DNA from: an archaeon
GTDB lineage: Archaea; Nanobdellota; Nanobdellia; Woesearchaeales; WJKL01
Length of the DNA: 8,759 nucleotides
Reading direction: 5' to 3'
Assembly (NCBI GenBank): GCA_020056025.1
Contig: JAGVIO010000102.1
Span: 1 to 8,759, forward strand
The position numbers and the translations under genes are program-made. This document shows positions 1 through 6,315 of this stretch, in pieces. Positions within the stretch are counted from its first letter, which is position 1; the number at the start of each line of letters is the position of its first letter. The notes under the pieces were generated by a model. The model ran no database searches, was not told where the DNA came from, and saw only the letters and a program-made list of their open reading frames with translations.

Positions 1-207
1 CTTAATTCCTTATGGTCGATATTATTTTTCGGATTAAAGTCTCCATTGCTGGCGTTTATAGAAATAATATTGTTATGGGCTGCAATCATTGCCACAATAT
101 ATTATTTTTCCAGGATATCAAAGGCTGCAGCATATTTGCTTGTGCCTTATATCTTATGGGTAAGCTTTGCAGCTGTTCTTAACCTATCAGTATATCTTTT
201 GAATTAG
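1..207 (+). CDS. tspO: TspO/MBR family tryptophan-rich membrane sensor (3' end only)
   Basis: An open frame of 68 codons runs from the window edge to TAG, so the N-terminal half lies outside the window. The visible part has two hydrophobic helices and the C-terminal signature of TspO/MBR proteins: an early W-S-x-L-F-F-G (from residue 5 of the fragment), a helix with E and W, then Y-F-S-R-I-S-K-A-A-A-Y-L-L, the P-Y-I-L-W block (fragment residues 49-53) and F-A-A-x-L-N near the end. Family members are about 150-160 residues with five membrane helices and bind porphyrins, haem or related ligands; in prokaryotes they act as environmental or oxidative-stress sensors. The role here is inferred from family membership only. 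The gene converges on the next gene, with a hairpin between them. Confidence 0.85.
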   Translation, partial: LNSLWSILFFGLKSPLLAFIEIILLWAAIIATIYYFSRISKAAAYLLVPYILWVSFAAVLNLSVYLLN

Positions 208-235
208 ATAATTGAAATAAATTTTATAAAAGTTT

Positions 236-286
236 AGGGAAATCTCAGGCAGGCTGAACTATTATTTTTCTCCTGCCCAGTTCCCT
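236..286. terminator. Two-tier GC-rich hairpin between convergent genes
   Basis: The outer arms AGGGAA (236-241) and TTCCCT (281-286) enclose inner arms GGCAGG (248-253) and CCTGCC (272-277), with an 18-base loop that contains ATTATTTTTCT. The hairpin lies between the stop of the TspO gene (207) and the stop of the minus-strand gene (324), a natural place for a bidirectional 3' end. No long T-run follows directly on either strand, so termination is inferred from position and structure only. Confidence 0.4.
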
Positions 287-323
287 CATATATTTTGTTT
301 TCCGCCAAGATTATGAAAATGTT

Positions 324-1166
324 TCAGCCAGCTGCTCTTTTTTCTAGGCTGTTTATTGGAATATATTCTACCTCTGGCTTTCCAGGAAATAGCTCTTCTT
401 TTGGAACAGTCCTTTCGCTGTCAAGCACAACCCTGTCATTCTCAACCTTGTATGTCTTGTGGACTGCAACTATTCCTCTTTCTTTTTCATAATAATTGAT
501 TGAAGCATTCTTGTCATGCCTTGATTTCAGATAATCCTTTTCATTCATGAGGACAAACATCTGCCTGACCCTGCCTTCCTGCAGCTCTATTACACTGCCC
601 ATGCCAAGATGGGAATATTCTGTCTCTTTTATTACTACCACCTTTGTTTCAGAGTATGCTTTTGAGACTCTTATTGCAATATCTGTCCTTGCGCCTGCTT
701 TTGGAGCAACAGATGCGTCAAAGCATGCGAAATCACGAGGAACGCATTCTTTCAAGTCATATTTAATTTTTGAAAGCTTTGAATCTTTAGATGTATTTTC
801 TAATATTCCTACATAACGCAATGTATTGTTAACACCATCGTAAATAAAAGCTCCGTCTTCATCATGATTGTAAGCCATAAAAGCCAAATACTGGTCAATT
901 GTTTTTGCAGGAACAGGCAGGTCAATCGCTTCTTCTTTGACAATCTGGTCATTTATGATTTTTCCAGTCAAGGTGTCTCCGTTAGCAATAGTTAGCCTTC
1001 CGCCAAAAGGATTTTCCCTTTTGCCGATTTTCTTGCCTTTAAAAAACGGGTTTACATATATTCCTTCGTTGTCTACAAATGTGGAACAAAGAGACCATAG
1101 TTCTTCGCAGTAATATCTGACGTTTCTGCCAAAAGATTCCTCTAAGTTAATGTTTTGCGCTCCCAT
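324..1166 (-). CDS. Diverged DisA_N-like (diadenylate cyclase fold) protein
   Basis: The protein has 280 residues, no signal peptide and no membrane helix. Residues ~84-200 resemble the DisA_N/DUF147 domain that makes cyclic di-AMP from two ATP. There is a D-G-A motif (104-106) in HDEDGAFIYDG, followed about 50 residues later by A-G-A-R-T-D-I-A (157-164), a hydrophobic strand KVVVIKET (175-182) and MGSVIELQEGRV (189-200). This spacing matches the family's D-G-A and G-T-R-H-R-A-A motifs and the V-V-S-E-E-T strand after them. The first R of the RHR motif is kept (R160), but H and R are T161 and D162, so activity is doubtful. The first 80 and last 80 residues match nothing I recognise. The ATG is preceded by a TATA box at the leaderless distance and by a repeat array. 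The match is by eye, and a different nucleotide-binding fold is possible. Confidence 0.5.
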   Translation of the reverse strand: MGAQNINLEESFGRNVRYYCEELWSLCSTFVDNEGIYVNPFFKGKKIGKRENPFGGRLTIANGDTLTGKIINDQIVKEEAIDLPVPAKTIDQYLAFMAYNHDEDGAFIYDGVNNTLRYVGILENTSKDSKLSKIKYDLKECVPRDFACFDASVAPKAGARTDIAIRVSKAYSETKVVVIKETEYSHLGMGSVIELQEGRVRQMFVLMNEKDYLKSRHDKNASINYYEKERGIVAVHKTYKVENDRVVLDSERTVPKEELFPGKPEVEYIPINSLEKRAAG

Positions 1167-1246
1167 GTATATCAGTATACACTTTCGTATATTTATATCT
1201 TTCTAACTATATTACTTTACTTTTAGGTATATTTAGATACATTTTT
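1167..1246. repeat. Four degenerate 20-bp tandem elements (candidate operator array)
   Basis: Units start at 1167, 1187, 1207 and 1227. Each begins (G/C)TATAT and ends in a T-rich stretch. Units 1 and 4 carry the 14-bp palindrome GTAT-N6-ATAC (1167-1180 and 1227-1240), and units 2 and 3 are imperfect copies (1187-1200 and 1207-1220). Across the four units, positions 2-6 and 12 are invariant. A 20-bp period puts every element on the same face of the helix. The array abuts the minus-strand ATG at 1166, covers that gene's TATA box, and ends 16 bases before the TATA box of the plus-strand Lrp-like gene. That fits a binding site for the neighbouring regulator. Confidence 0.6.
1190..1197 (-). promoter_or_regulatory. 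TATA box for the DisA_N-like gene
   Basis: Read on the minus strand the sequence is AAAGATATAAATATAC, with TATAAATA centred about 27 bases before the ATG at 1166. This is the archaeal spacing for transcription starting at or next to the start codon. The box lies inside unit 2 of the 20-bp array, so a protein bound there would compete with TBP. Confidence 0.6.
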
Positions 1247-1262
1247 ACTCAAAAATACAAAG

Positions 1263-1271
1263 ATTTATATA
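1263..1271 (+). promoter_or_regulatory. TATA box for the Lrp-like regulator gene
   Basis: ATTTATATA is centred about 27 bases before the ATG at 1294, preceded by an A-rich stretch (AAAAATACAAAG) suitable as a BRE. No Shine-Dalgarno site precedes the ATG, so the transcript is probably leaderless. A second TTTATATA at 1283-1290 is too close to the ATG to serve it. Confidence 0.6.
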
Positions 1272-1293
1272 CTAATATAGCTTTTATATACAG

Positions 1294-2274
1294 ATGCTCA
1301 AAAATAACGACTTAATCTGCCTGTATTCAGAAGATGCAAAAATAAAAATCAAAGAGCTGGCAATTTTGTTCAAGACAAGCTCGCAGCTTATGAAATATTC
1401 TTTGAACAATCTTGAGAAAGAAGGCTATGTCTATAATCCTTTTTGCATATTTGATTATTCATATTTTGGGCTGATGTTATTCAGAGTCTATTTCAAAGGG
1501 GCTTATGTGAGTGATGAAGATAAATCAAACATTGTGAGCTATCTTCTGGATCATGATTATGTTGCAGCAGTATATGAGCTGTCAGGAGAGTTTGACCTTG
1601 TTGTTGAATTCTTGACTCCAAATCCTTCGCGTTTCAACAAAGAACTGAAAGAGCTGTCAGACAGGTTTCCGACACTAGCAAACTACAAAGTGATACTGAA
1701 CATAGTAACTCATCTTTATCCGAAATTATTCCTGACGCAGAATCCGCAGCTGCAGCAGATGCTCAGCAGCCATATCCTTATCGGCGGAGACAGGAGCGTG
1801 GAGCATTTTGACAGGCAGGAAACTAAAGTAATGAAATCACTGCTTGAGAGCCCAAAGGCAAGAAACACGTTTTTGGCTAGGAAATCAGGCCTTAATCCGA
1901 AAACAACAAAGTCAGTGATTGCCTCATTGAAAAAAAGAAGTATAATCAAAGGCTGCAAATATGTGCTTAACATTGCAAAACTGGACATAAGCAAATTCAG
2001 GCTTTTTTTGAGACTGCATAATTTAACCAAAGAAAGAGAAGCTGAATTCATGAACTATCTTTTCCAGAAGACAGAAGTGACAACAGCGCAGAAGACAGTC
2101 GGAGACTGGGATATAGAGATTGATCTTGAATCTCTGGAAAAGCAGAAGATAAGGGTGGCTGTGATGGAATTAAGAAGCAGGTTCAAGGACATAATAGCAA
2201 ACTTCAACATGATGGAATTCTACGGATATTATAAAAGGAGTTACCTGCCAAAGTATTTGTTTGAGATTAAATAA
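1294..2274 (+). CDS. Tandem Lrp/AsnC-like transcription regulator (two HTH-RAM units)
   Basis: The 326-residue protein contains the Lrp/AsnC architecture twice. A first winged helix-turn-helix (~1-48, with IKIKELAILF and SSQLMKYSLNNLEKEGYV) is followed by a RAM-type ligand/oligomer domain (~58-145, with ELSGEFDLVVEF at 95-106). A second helix-turn-helix (~172-222, RKSGLNPKTTKSVIASLKKR) is followed by a second RAM-type domain (~233-322, with TVGDWDIEIDLE at 268-279). Ordinary Lrp proteins have one unit of about 150 residues, so one chain here equals a covalent dimer. The ligand cannot be told from sequence. The ATG is the first start after a well-placed TATA box. The gene is divergent from the DisA_N-like gene across the 20-bp repeat array, and its 3' end overlaps the cupin gene. 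Autoregulation and control of the neighbour are inferred. Confidence 0.8.
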   Translation: MLKNNDLICLYSEDAKIKIKELAILFKTSSQLMKYSLNNLEKEGYVYNPFCIFDYSYFGLMLFRVYFKGAYVSDEDKSNIVSYLLDHDYVAAVYELSGEFDLVVEFLTPNPSRFNKELKELSDRFPTLANYKVILNIVTHLYPKLFLTQNPQLQQMLSSHILIGGDRSVEHFDRQETKVMKSLLESPKARNTFLARKSGLNPKTTKSVIASLKKRSIIKGCKYVLNIAKLDISKFRLFLRLHNLTKEREAEFMNYLFQKTEVTTAQKTVGDWDIEIDLESLEKQKIRVAVMELRSRFKDIIANFNMMEFYGYYKRSYLPKYLFEIK

Positions 2275-2683
2275 ATTTAAGAATAAAGCTAGTTTGCAGC
2301 AGTTTATGCCGAACAATCCTTTATCAGAGCCAGTGCATGAAGATTTCAGGGGGCAGATAAGAAGGTATGATATCAATGGAGTGAAGTTTAATATTTTGTT
2401 CACCAAAGCAGGGATGTACCGTTCAGGAGATTATCATTCAGCAAGGCAATTTGACGTGGTGCTTCATGGCGAACTCGAGATTACTATCAGAGAGGGAGAC
2501 AAAGACATTGTTTTTATTAAAAAGGCCAATGAAAAGATAGAAATTCCTCCAAATGTGCCTCATCTTTATAAATCATTGACAGACACAGTCATCTTGGAAT
2601 GGTATGATGGTATTCTTGAACCCAAATATTATCCTCCTTATAGGAAATTTGTTGACAGTCAAAGCAAAGAAACACAGCATTAA
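2261..2683 (+). CDS. Small cupin-domain protein
   Basis: The product is a single-domain cupin of up to 140 residues. The first cupin block is GMYRSGDYHSARQFDVVLHG (51-70) followed by E71, where H59 and Q63 stand in for the usual His-x-His and E71 follows the conserved glycine. The second block is IEIPPNVPHLYKS (93-105), with H101 as the matching metal ligand. Such proteins bind a metal and act as small isomerases, epimerases, dioxygenases or sensors; the substrate is unknown. The full-length start is a TTG overlapping the regulator gene by 14 bases. An in-frame ATG at 2306 (residue 16) would remove the overlap and leave a 125-residue protein with the cupin intact. Neither start has a good ribosome binding site, and no separate TATA box was seen, so co-transcription with the regulator is likely. 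Confidence 0.7.
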   Translation: MRLNKFKNKASLQQFMPNNPLSEPVHEDFRGQIRRYDINGVKFNILFTKAGMYRSGDYHSARQFDVVLHGELEITIREGDKDIVFIKKANEKIEIPPNVPHLYKSLTDTVILEWYDGILEPKYYPPYRKFVDSQSKETQH

Positions 2684-2715
2684 TGTAGTTACTTAATAAT
2701 GATAAAAAGATAAAG

Positions 2716-2725
2716 GTTTATATAT
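2716..2725 (+). promoter_or_regulatory. TATA box and Shine-Dalgarno leader of the DUF218 gene
   Basis: GTTTATATAT at about 2716-2725 predicts a start near 2745, giving a short leader. That leader carries GGTGA (2749-2753), complementary to the 16S 3' end, four bases before the ATG at 2758. This gene therefore seems to use a Shine-Dalgarno site, unlike the leaderless genes around it. Confidence 0.5.
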
Positions 2726-2757
2726 CACCTCCTCTTTACATTGGCTAAGGTGAAAAC

Positions 2758-3360
2758 ATGGCAAAATATGATACATGCATAGTTTTATCGCATGCAGTAA
2801 ATGCAGACAAAAGTCCAAGCAGGCAGACGCGTGAAAGAGTAGACAGGGCTGTTGAACTTTACAATTCAGAAATCACAGGCACATTAATCATGTCAGGAGG
2901 CTATGCTCATAAGAAGGAGGGCATTTTTATTGCCCATTCAGATGCAATGAAGAAATATGCCTGTTCCTGCCAAAATGTTCCTGAAGAAAATATTTTTGTT
3001 GAAAAAAAATCATTGGAAACAGTAGGGCAGGCAATATTCTCAAAAAGTGATTTTGTTGTGCCAAAGGATTTTCAGAATTTAATTGTTGTTTCTCATGATT
3101 ATCATATCAACCGCGTAAGCAGGATATTTGAATTTGTTTTCGGGAATGATTATAATATCAGATGCGAGGCTGTAGATAATGGCAAGGATGACCCTCAGGT
3201 CAGGACAAAAGAGCAGGAGCAGAAATCCCTTGATATTTTCTTAAGGACATTTGATGGCATTGCGCCTGGTGATGATAAAGCAATATTAGAAAGATTATTT
3301 GATAAGCATCTGTCATATGCTGGAAAGTGCATAAGGCACAGTCATTTTGCATGGAAATGA
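2758..3360 (+). CDS. DUF218 / YdcF-like family protein
   Basis: The 200-residue cytosolic-looking protein has the DUF218 (YdcF/SanA/ElyC) pattern: an N-terminal strand with an early conserved residue set (DTCIVLSHAV), then a strand ending LIMSGGYAHKKEG, then the acidic/Ser/Thr helix block EKKSLETVGQAIFSK, and finally LIVVSHDYHINRVSRIFE, the family's V-(S/T)-(S/N)-x-(Y/F)-H-x-x-R-x block. Bacterial relatives are linked to envelope integrity, and YdcF itself binds S-adenosylmethionine, but no clear biochemical role is established. Most bacterial members carry N-terminal membrane helices, which are absent here. The C-terminal ~50 residues (from about 150) are charged and specific to this protein. 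The gene has its own promoter and ends four bases before the stop of the converging lipoprotein-like gene, so there is almost no room for a separate terminator. Confidence 0.75.
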   Translation: MAKYDTCIVLSHAVNADKSPSRQTRERVDRAVELYNSEITGTLIMSGGYAHKKEGIFIAHSDAMKKYACSCQNVPEENIFVEKKSLETVGQAIFSKSDFVVPKDFQNLIVVSHDYHINRVSRIFEFVFGNDYNIRCEAVDNGKDDPQVRTKEQEQKSLDIFLRTFDGIAPGDDKAILERLFDKHLSYAGKCIRHSHFAWK

Positions 3361-3364
3361 TATT

Positions 3365-3727
3365 TTATTCCTTCCTCAGTTCAAATTCATAGTCCTTTTT
3401 TTCAATTCCTTTGAATTCATAATCCAATTCAGAAACGCACATGCATGTTGTGCAGATTTCGCAGTCTGTTTTTGAGTATTTGAGAATAAGTTTGTTGTCT
3501 GAAATCTCGTAATCTCCTGCTGTGACCTGTTCTGCGCAGTTTATTGAGACATAAGATTTTATTTGCAGCTCAGAACCCTGCCATTCAATATTTTTTATTC
3601 CTAACCCGGATGCATCATAGGCATTTATTGACTCGTTGCAAGGCATTGCTGAAAACTGGAACTGCTTTTCATTGCTCTGGCATCCGAATGCAAACATTGC
3701 TAAAAAAAGTATAATTGCAAATCTCAT
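3365..3727 (-). CDS. Cys-rich lipoprotein-like secreted protein of unknown function
   Basis: The product has 120 residues. Residues 1-15 are hydrophobic and end in A-F-G followed by C16, a plausible but non-ideal lipobox, so the mature protein would be tethered outside the membrane. The rest is predicted to be mostly beta strand (SELQIKSYVSINC, GDYEISDNKLILKYS) and holds C30, C64 and a tight cluster C89-x2-C92-x2-C95-x-C97. This cluster could form disulfides or bind metal. I do not recognise a named family, though small envelope proteins of this general design occur in many prokaryotes. It is the third gene of an apparent operon: its ATG lies two bases after the stop of the two-helix membrane protein gene. 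It converges on the DUF218 gene. Confidence 0.65.
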   Translation of the reverse strand: MRFAIILFLAMFAFGCQSNEKQFQFSAMPCNESINAYDASGLGIKNIEWQGSELQIKSYVSINCAEQVTAGDYEISDNKLILKYSKTDCEICTTCMCVSELDYEFKGIEKKDYEFELRKE

Positions 3728-3729
3728 TT

Positions 3730-4305
3730 TCAGTACGAAATAAACGATATTGTGCAGCTCTCCATCTTCTCGTAGAATTCAACATCCGGGTTTTTCTGCC
3801 TTGACTCGATTATGCTCTGCCTGAGGCCTTCCCAGAAAAAGAACCAGCCTGCTGGCTCTAACAGGATTATGACAAAATTCATCATGAAATTCAGCTCGCT
3901 GTATTTCTTGAAAATTACATAAGATGCAATCACCATGAGCAGGGTGCCAACCAATACAAATGTCATGCCTTCAACAACGAATTTCCTTTTCTCTTCATGC
4001 AGCCTTATATTGTGTTTTTTAAAATGCTCTTTCAGCCTTTTTTTAATTATGTTCTCTGTCGGAATATCCCTTTTGTCAAAAGGGACCAGGAGCTTCAATG
4101 TAATTTTGCCGAATTCCTTGTCCCTGCTTGCTTTTTTTGTTTCTGTAAGAAAATCGTCTGACAATGCCCTCTGGGAATACGGCCTTGAATCAAAGTCTGA
4201 GAAGATGTCATCATAATGGTCAAGCCATAAGCTTATTTCAGAAAGCTGCAATAATTTAAACTTGTCCTCTTCGCTGATATTAAGGGTATCTGTTTTTTCA
4301 GCCAT
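3730..4305 (-). CDS. Conserved-looking two-helix membrane protein, family not recognised
   Basis: From the ATG at 4305 the protein has 191 residues. A TTG two codons upstream (4311) would overlap the preceding stop; ATG is preferred because it leaves the same two-base gap seen before the next gene. The first ~110 residues are charged and cytosolic-looking, with SRPYSQRALSDDFL (~40-53) and a basic stretch IIKKRLKEHFKKHNIRLHEEKRK. Two membrane helices follow (~113-132 and ~137-157), the second running into LEPAGWFFFWEGL (149-161), which looks like a family signature. The short C-terminal tail contains NPDVEFYEKMESC. Both ends are expected to be on the same side of the membrane. Because the gene sits between the ATP-grasp ligase and the lipoprotein-like gene, it may link the enzyme to the envelope, but no function can be assigned. 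Confidence 0.7.
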   Translation of the reverse strand: MAEKTDTLNISEEDKFKLLQLSEISLWLDHYDDIFSDFDSRPYSQRALSDDFLTETKKASRDKEFGKITLKLLVPFDKRDIPTENIIKKRLKEHFKKHNIRLHEEKRKFVVEGMTFVLVGTLLMVIASYVIFKKYSELNFMMNFVIILLEPAGWFFFWEGLRQSIIESRQKNPDVEFYEKMESCTISFISY

Positions 4306-4307
4306 GC

Positions 4308-5309
4308 TCAATGCGCTATAAGATTAAGCGGATTCAGCTGCTTAAGCTTTGAGACAACGCTTGTCATGTTTGAATTGAACATCTTCAGGAGATGCTTCTG
4401 CCTGTCAAAAATATCCATGTCAACCTTGTTCACTATCATCTCTGATATGTTGTCCACAAGCCAATGGTATAATTCTTCAGGGAAGTGCAGATCCATCTCT
4501 TTTGCTTTGACAGGGTCTGCTATGTTCGGAGCGTCATTGACATCAATCACATAGGCTTTTCCGTCTTTTGTTATTGACCATTCAATTGTTGTGAGATCAT
4601 ATCCGAATTCCTTGTTTATGAGCGCAGACTGCTCTATAATCTGCTTTCTCAGGTCAGAAGTGAGCTTGCTTGTATCATTGAAGTCCCATTCCTTTGCCTC
4701 TACAAACTTGGGCCTCCTCTTGAGGAAATTCACCTTGCCGTCATTGACGCAGAATATCCTGTAGAAATCATCAGGCACAATAGGCTCCTGCATAAGCTGT
4801 ATCTTTTCCTTTTTCTTGTTCCACATCTCCTTAAGCTCCTTTCTGCTGTTTATGACAGAGATGCTGTGGTTGCCGAATCCGTCATAAGGCTTCATCACCA
4901 TTGGAAAGCCAAGCGACTTTTCAATCTCTTCAAAGTCAGGCTTTTCAACAAAATCCTCTTCGCCTTCGTCAGGCACATTCGGGATGAATATTGTCTTTGG
5001 AATAGGGATGCCAAGCTCAACAAGCTTTTCCATCTGGAGGATCTTGTTGTACAGTGTTGTTGTGAAAGGATTGTTCATGACATATGTTCCGTTGAGATAA
5101 TATATCTTCATTATCTCCGAGACATATTTGTTGAACGGGCTTATCATGTCATAGATGACATCATATTTCTTCAGCACCCTTGTGCCGTGATTTTTCAGGC
5201 TTAAGAATTCAACATCAGCATCTATGCACTTCTTGACTTTTTCCATGACTTCCTGGACATACTTTTCGTCATGGTACTCTATCACGCCAACACTCTTTTT
5301 TTCAGACAT
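4308..5309 (-). CDS. RimK-like ATP-grasp ligase
   Basis: The 333-residue cytosolic enzyme has the ATP-grasp fold. An N-terminal Rossmann-like region (~1-85) precedes NKILQMEKLVELGIPIPKT (88-106), the usual lead-in of RimK-type ligases. Next come PMVMKPYDGFGNHSI (136-150), with nucleotide-binding K140 and the glycine loop, then LMQEPIVPDDFYRIF (172-186), where the E175 region contacts the adenine. Metal-binding residues are E243 (TIEWSI) and D256/N258 in VIDVNDAPN (254-262). RimK-type enzymes use ATP to join a carboxylate to an amine, often adding glutamate or making peptides; the substrate here cannot be read off. The last ~60 residues are a helical extension. It is the first gene of a three-gene minus-strand operon and shares a promoter region with the S66 peptidase. 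Confidence 0.8.
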   Translation of the reverse strand: MSEKKSVGVIEYHDEKYVQEVMEKVKKCIDADVEFLSLKNHGTRVLKKYDVIYDMISPFNKYVSEIMKIYYLNGTYVMNNPFTTTLYNKILQMEKLVELGIPIPKTIFIPNVPDEGEEDFVEKPDFEEIEKSLGFPMVMKPYDGFGNHSISVINSRKELKEMWNKKKEKIQLMQEPIVPDDFYRIFCVNDGKVNFLKRRPKFVEAKEWDFNDTSKLTSDLRKQIIEQSALINKEFGYDLTTIEWSITKDGKAYVIDVNDAPNIADPVKAKEMDLHFPEELYHWLVDNISEMIVNKVDMDIFDRQKHLLKMFNSNMTSVVSKLKQLNPLNLIAH

Positions 5310-5335
5310 CTTGGTTTTTATAAAGTAAGAAAACC

Positions 5336-5345
5336 TTTATATATC
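5336..5345. promoter_or_regulatory. Shared bidirectional TATA element
   Basis: The sequence TTTATATATC (plus) reads GATATATAAA on the minus strand. It is centred about 31 bases from the plus-strand ATG at 5371 and about 31 bases from the minus-strand ATG at 5309. No other TATA-like site lies at the right distance for either gene: TTTATAAA at 5316-5323 is too close to the minus ATG, and TTTATTATAA near 5353-5362 is too close to the plus ATG. One TBP site therefore probably serves the peptidase and the ATP-grasp operon. Confidence 0.55.
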
Positions 5346-5370
5346 TTTCGGTTTTATTATAAGCACAAAT

Positions 5371-6291
5371 ATGGAAAAGGGCTGCAAAAAACCATTTTTT
5401 CTAGGCGGCAGGGCTTTTGCAGTCATCACTCCGTCATGGAGAAAAGAATACCCTACTGAGGTGGTTGAGAAGAGTGTTTCCAATTTCAGGAAGCTTGGAT
5501 TCAGGCTTTTGCCCGGGAATAATTGTAAGATGCCTGTGTCTGACAATGATTTCAGGAGAAATGCAGAGCAGATAAACAAATATTTTTCTGATAAACAAGT
5601 TGGAGCAATGATATGCAGAAGCGGAGGAGGCGGAGCTTTGGAAGTCATCAAGTATCTTGATATTAACTTGCTTTCTGAAAATCCCAAGATAATCTGCGGA
5701 TATTCTGATGCAACATCTTTGCTTCTTCATCTTAACCAGAGATGCAACATGGTTGTTTTCCATGGTCCTTCATTGATAAGCGGATTCTCAAAAGAAAATA
5801 AGATGACATCTGAGAGTTTTAAGAAAATGTTTTTAGGAAAAGCTGAAGATTATCCTGTTGAATTTACGTCTGAACTGTTTAGAGATTGGAGTTCTGGGTC
5901 AGTTACTGGAAAGGTTGTTGGAGGAAATCTAAGGACACTGGCTTTATACCTTGATTCTTATTCAATTGATTTTTCTAAAAGGATTCTTTTTATTGAAGAA
6001 GTCAATGAGACTCTTGAGAATGTTCTTTTTTTGCTGGAGTTCTTGAGAAGGAAGAATGTTTTTTCTAAAGTGAAAGGGATTTTGGTTGGCAGGATGAAGC
6101 CGTTGACAAAGAAAGAGCTGAATACTGTGAAAAACTTTGTTCTTTATTCTCTTGGAAAAAGAAAGATTCCTGTTCTTTATGGATTCAAGTCAGGACATGG
6201 AAAGCAGAAGATAGTTTTGCCTTTTGGTATTGATATTACAGTTGATTCTGATTCTAAGAAAGTTGTTTATGAGGAATATCCGTTTTCATGA
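5371..6291 (+). CDS. Peptidase family S66 (LD-carboxypeptidase / MccF-like)
   Basis: The 306-residue protein matches family S66 in length and order of motifs. An N-terminal strand FAVITPSW (16-23) is followed by ICRSGGGGALEVIKYLD (81-97). The nucleophile elbow is ICGYSDATSLL (108-118), with S112 as nucleophile, and HGP (131-133) follows. The acidic member is in ILFIEEVNET (205-214; E209 or E210), and FKSGHGKQKIVLPFG (272-286) carries H276. The Ser-Glu-His triad is complete, so the enzyme should be active. Known members cut murein tetrapeptides (LdcA) or peptide-adenylate antibiotics (MccF). An archaeon without peptidoglycan would need a different substrate, such as scavenged muropeptides, a host- or competitor-derived peptide, or a product of the divergent ATP-grasp ligase. 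There is no signal peptide, so it acts in the cytosol. Confidence 0.85.
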   Translation: MEKGCKKPFFLGGRAFAVITPSWRKEYPTEVVEKSVSNFRKLGFRLLPGNNCKMPVSDNDFRRNAEQINKYFSDKQVGAMICRSGGGGALEVIKYLDINLLSENPKIICGYSDATSLLLHLNQRCNMVVFHGPSLISGFSKENKMTSESFKKMFLGKAEDYPVEFTSELFRDWSSGSVTGKVVGGNLRTLALYLDSYSIDFSKRILFIEEVNETLENVLFLLEFLRRKNVFSKVKGILVGRMKPLTKKELNTVKNFVLYSLGKRKIPVLYGFKSGHGKQKIVLPFGIDITVDSDSKKVVYEEYPFS

Positions 6292-6315
6292 AACAGATGT
6301 AAGAAATGTTATCCC

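Noticed and set aside
547..816. Plus-strand frame of 89 codons opposite the DisA_N-like gene.
   Set aside because: Antisense shadow of the longer, promoter-backed gene, with no domain pattern.
1716..2051. Open frame of 111 codons on the minus strand inside the Lrp-like gene.
   Set aside because: It is antisense to a well-supported gene, is Leu/Ser-rich as expected for a shadow frame, and has no promoter or ribosome binding site.
2725..2753. TCACCT (2725-2730) can pair with AGGTGA (2748-2753) and hide the ribosome binding site of the DUF218 gene, like a translational switch.
   Set aside because: The TATA box at about 2716-2725 puts the transcription start near 2745, so the first arm would not be in the RNA unless a promoter further upstream is used.
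5434..5763. Two overlapping minus-strand frames inside the S66 peptidase gene.
   Set aside because: They lie opposite the catalytic region of a convincing enzyme, match no family and have no start signals.
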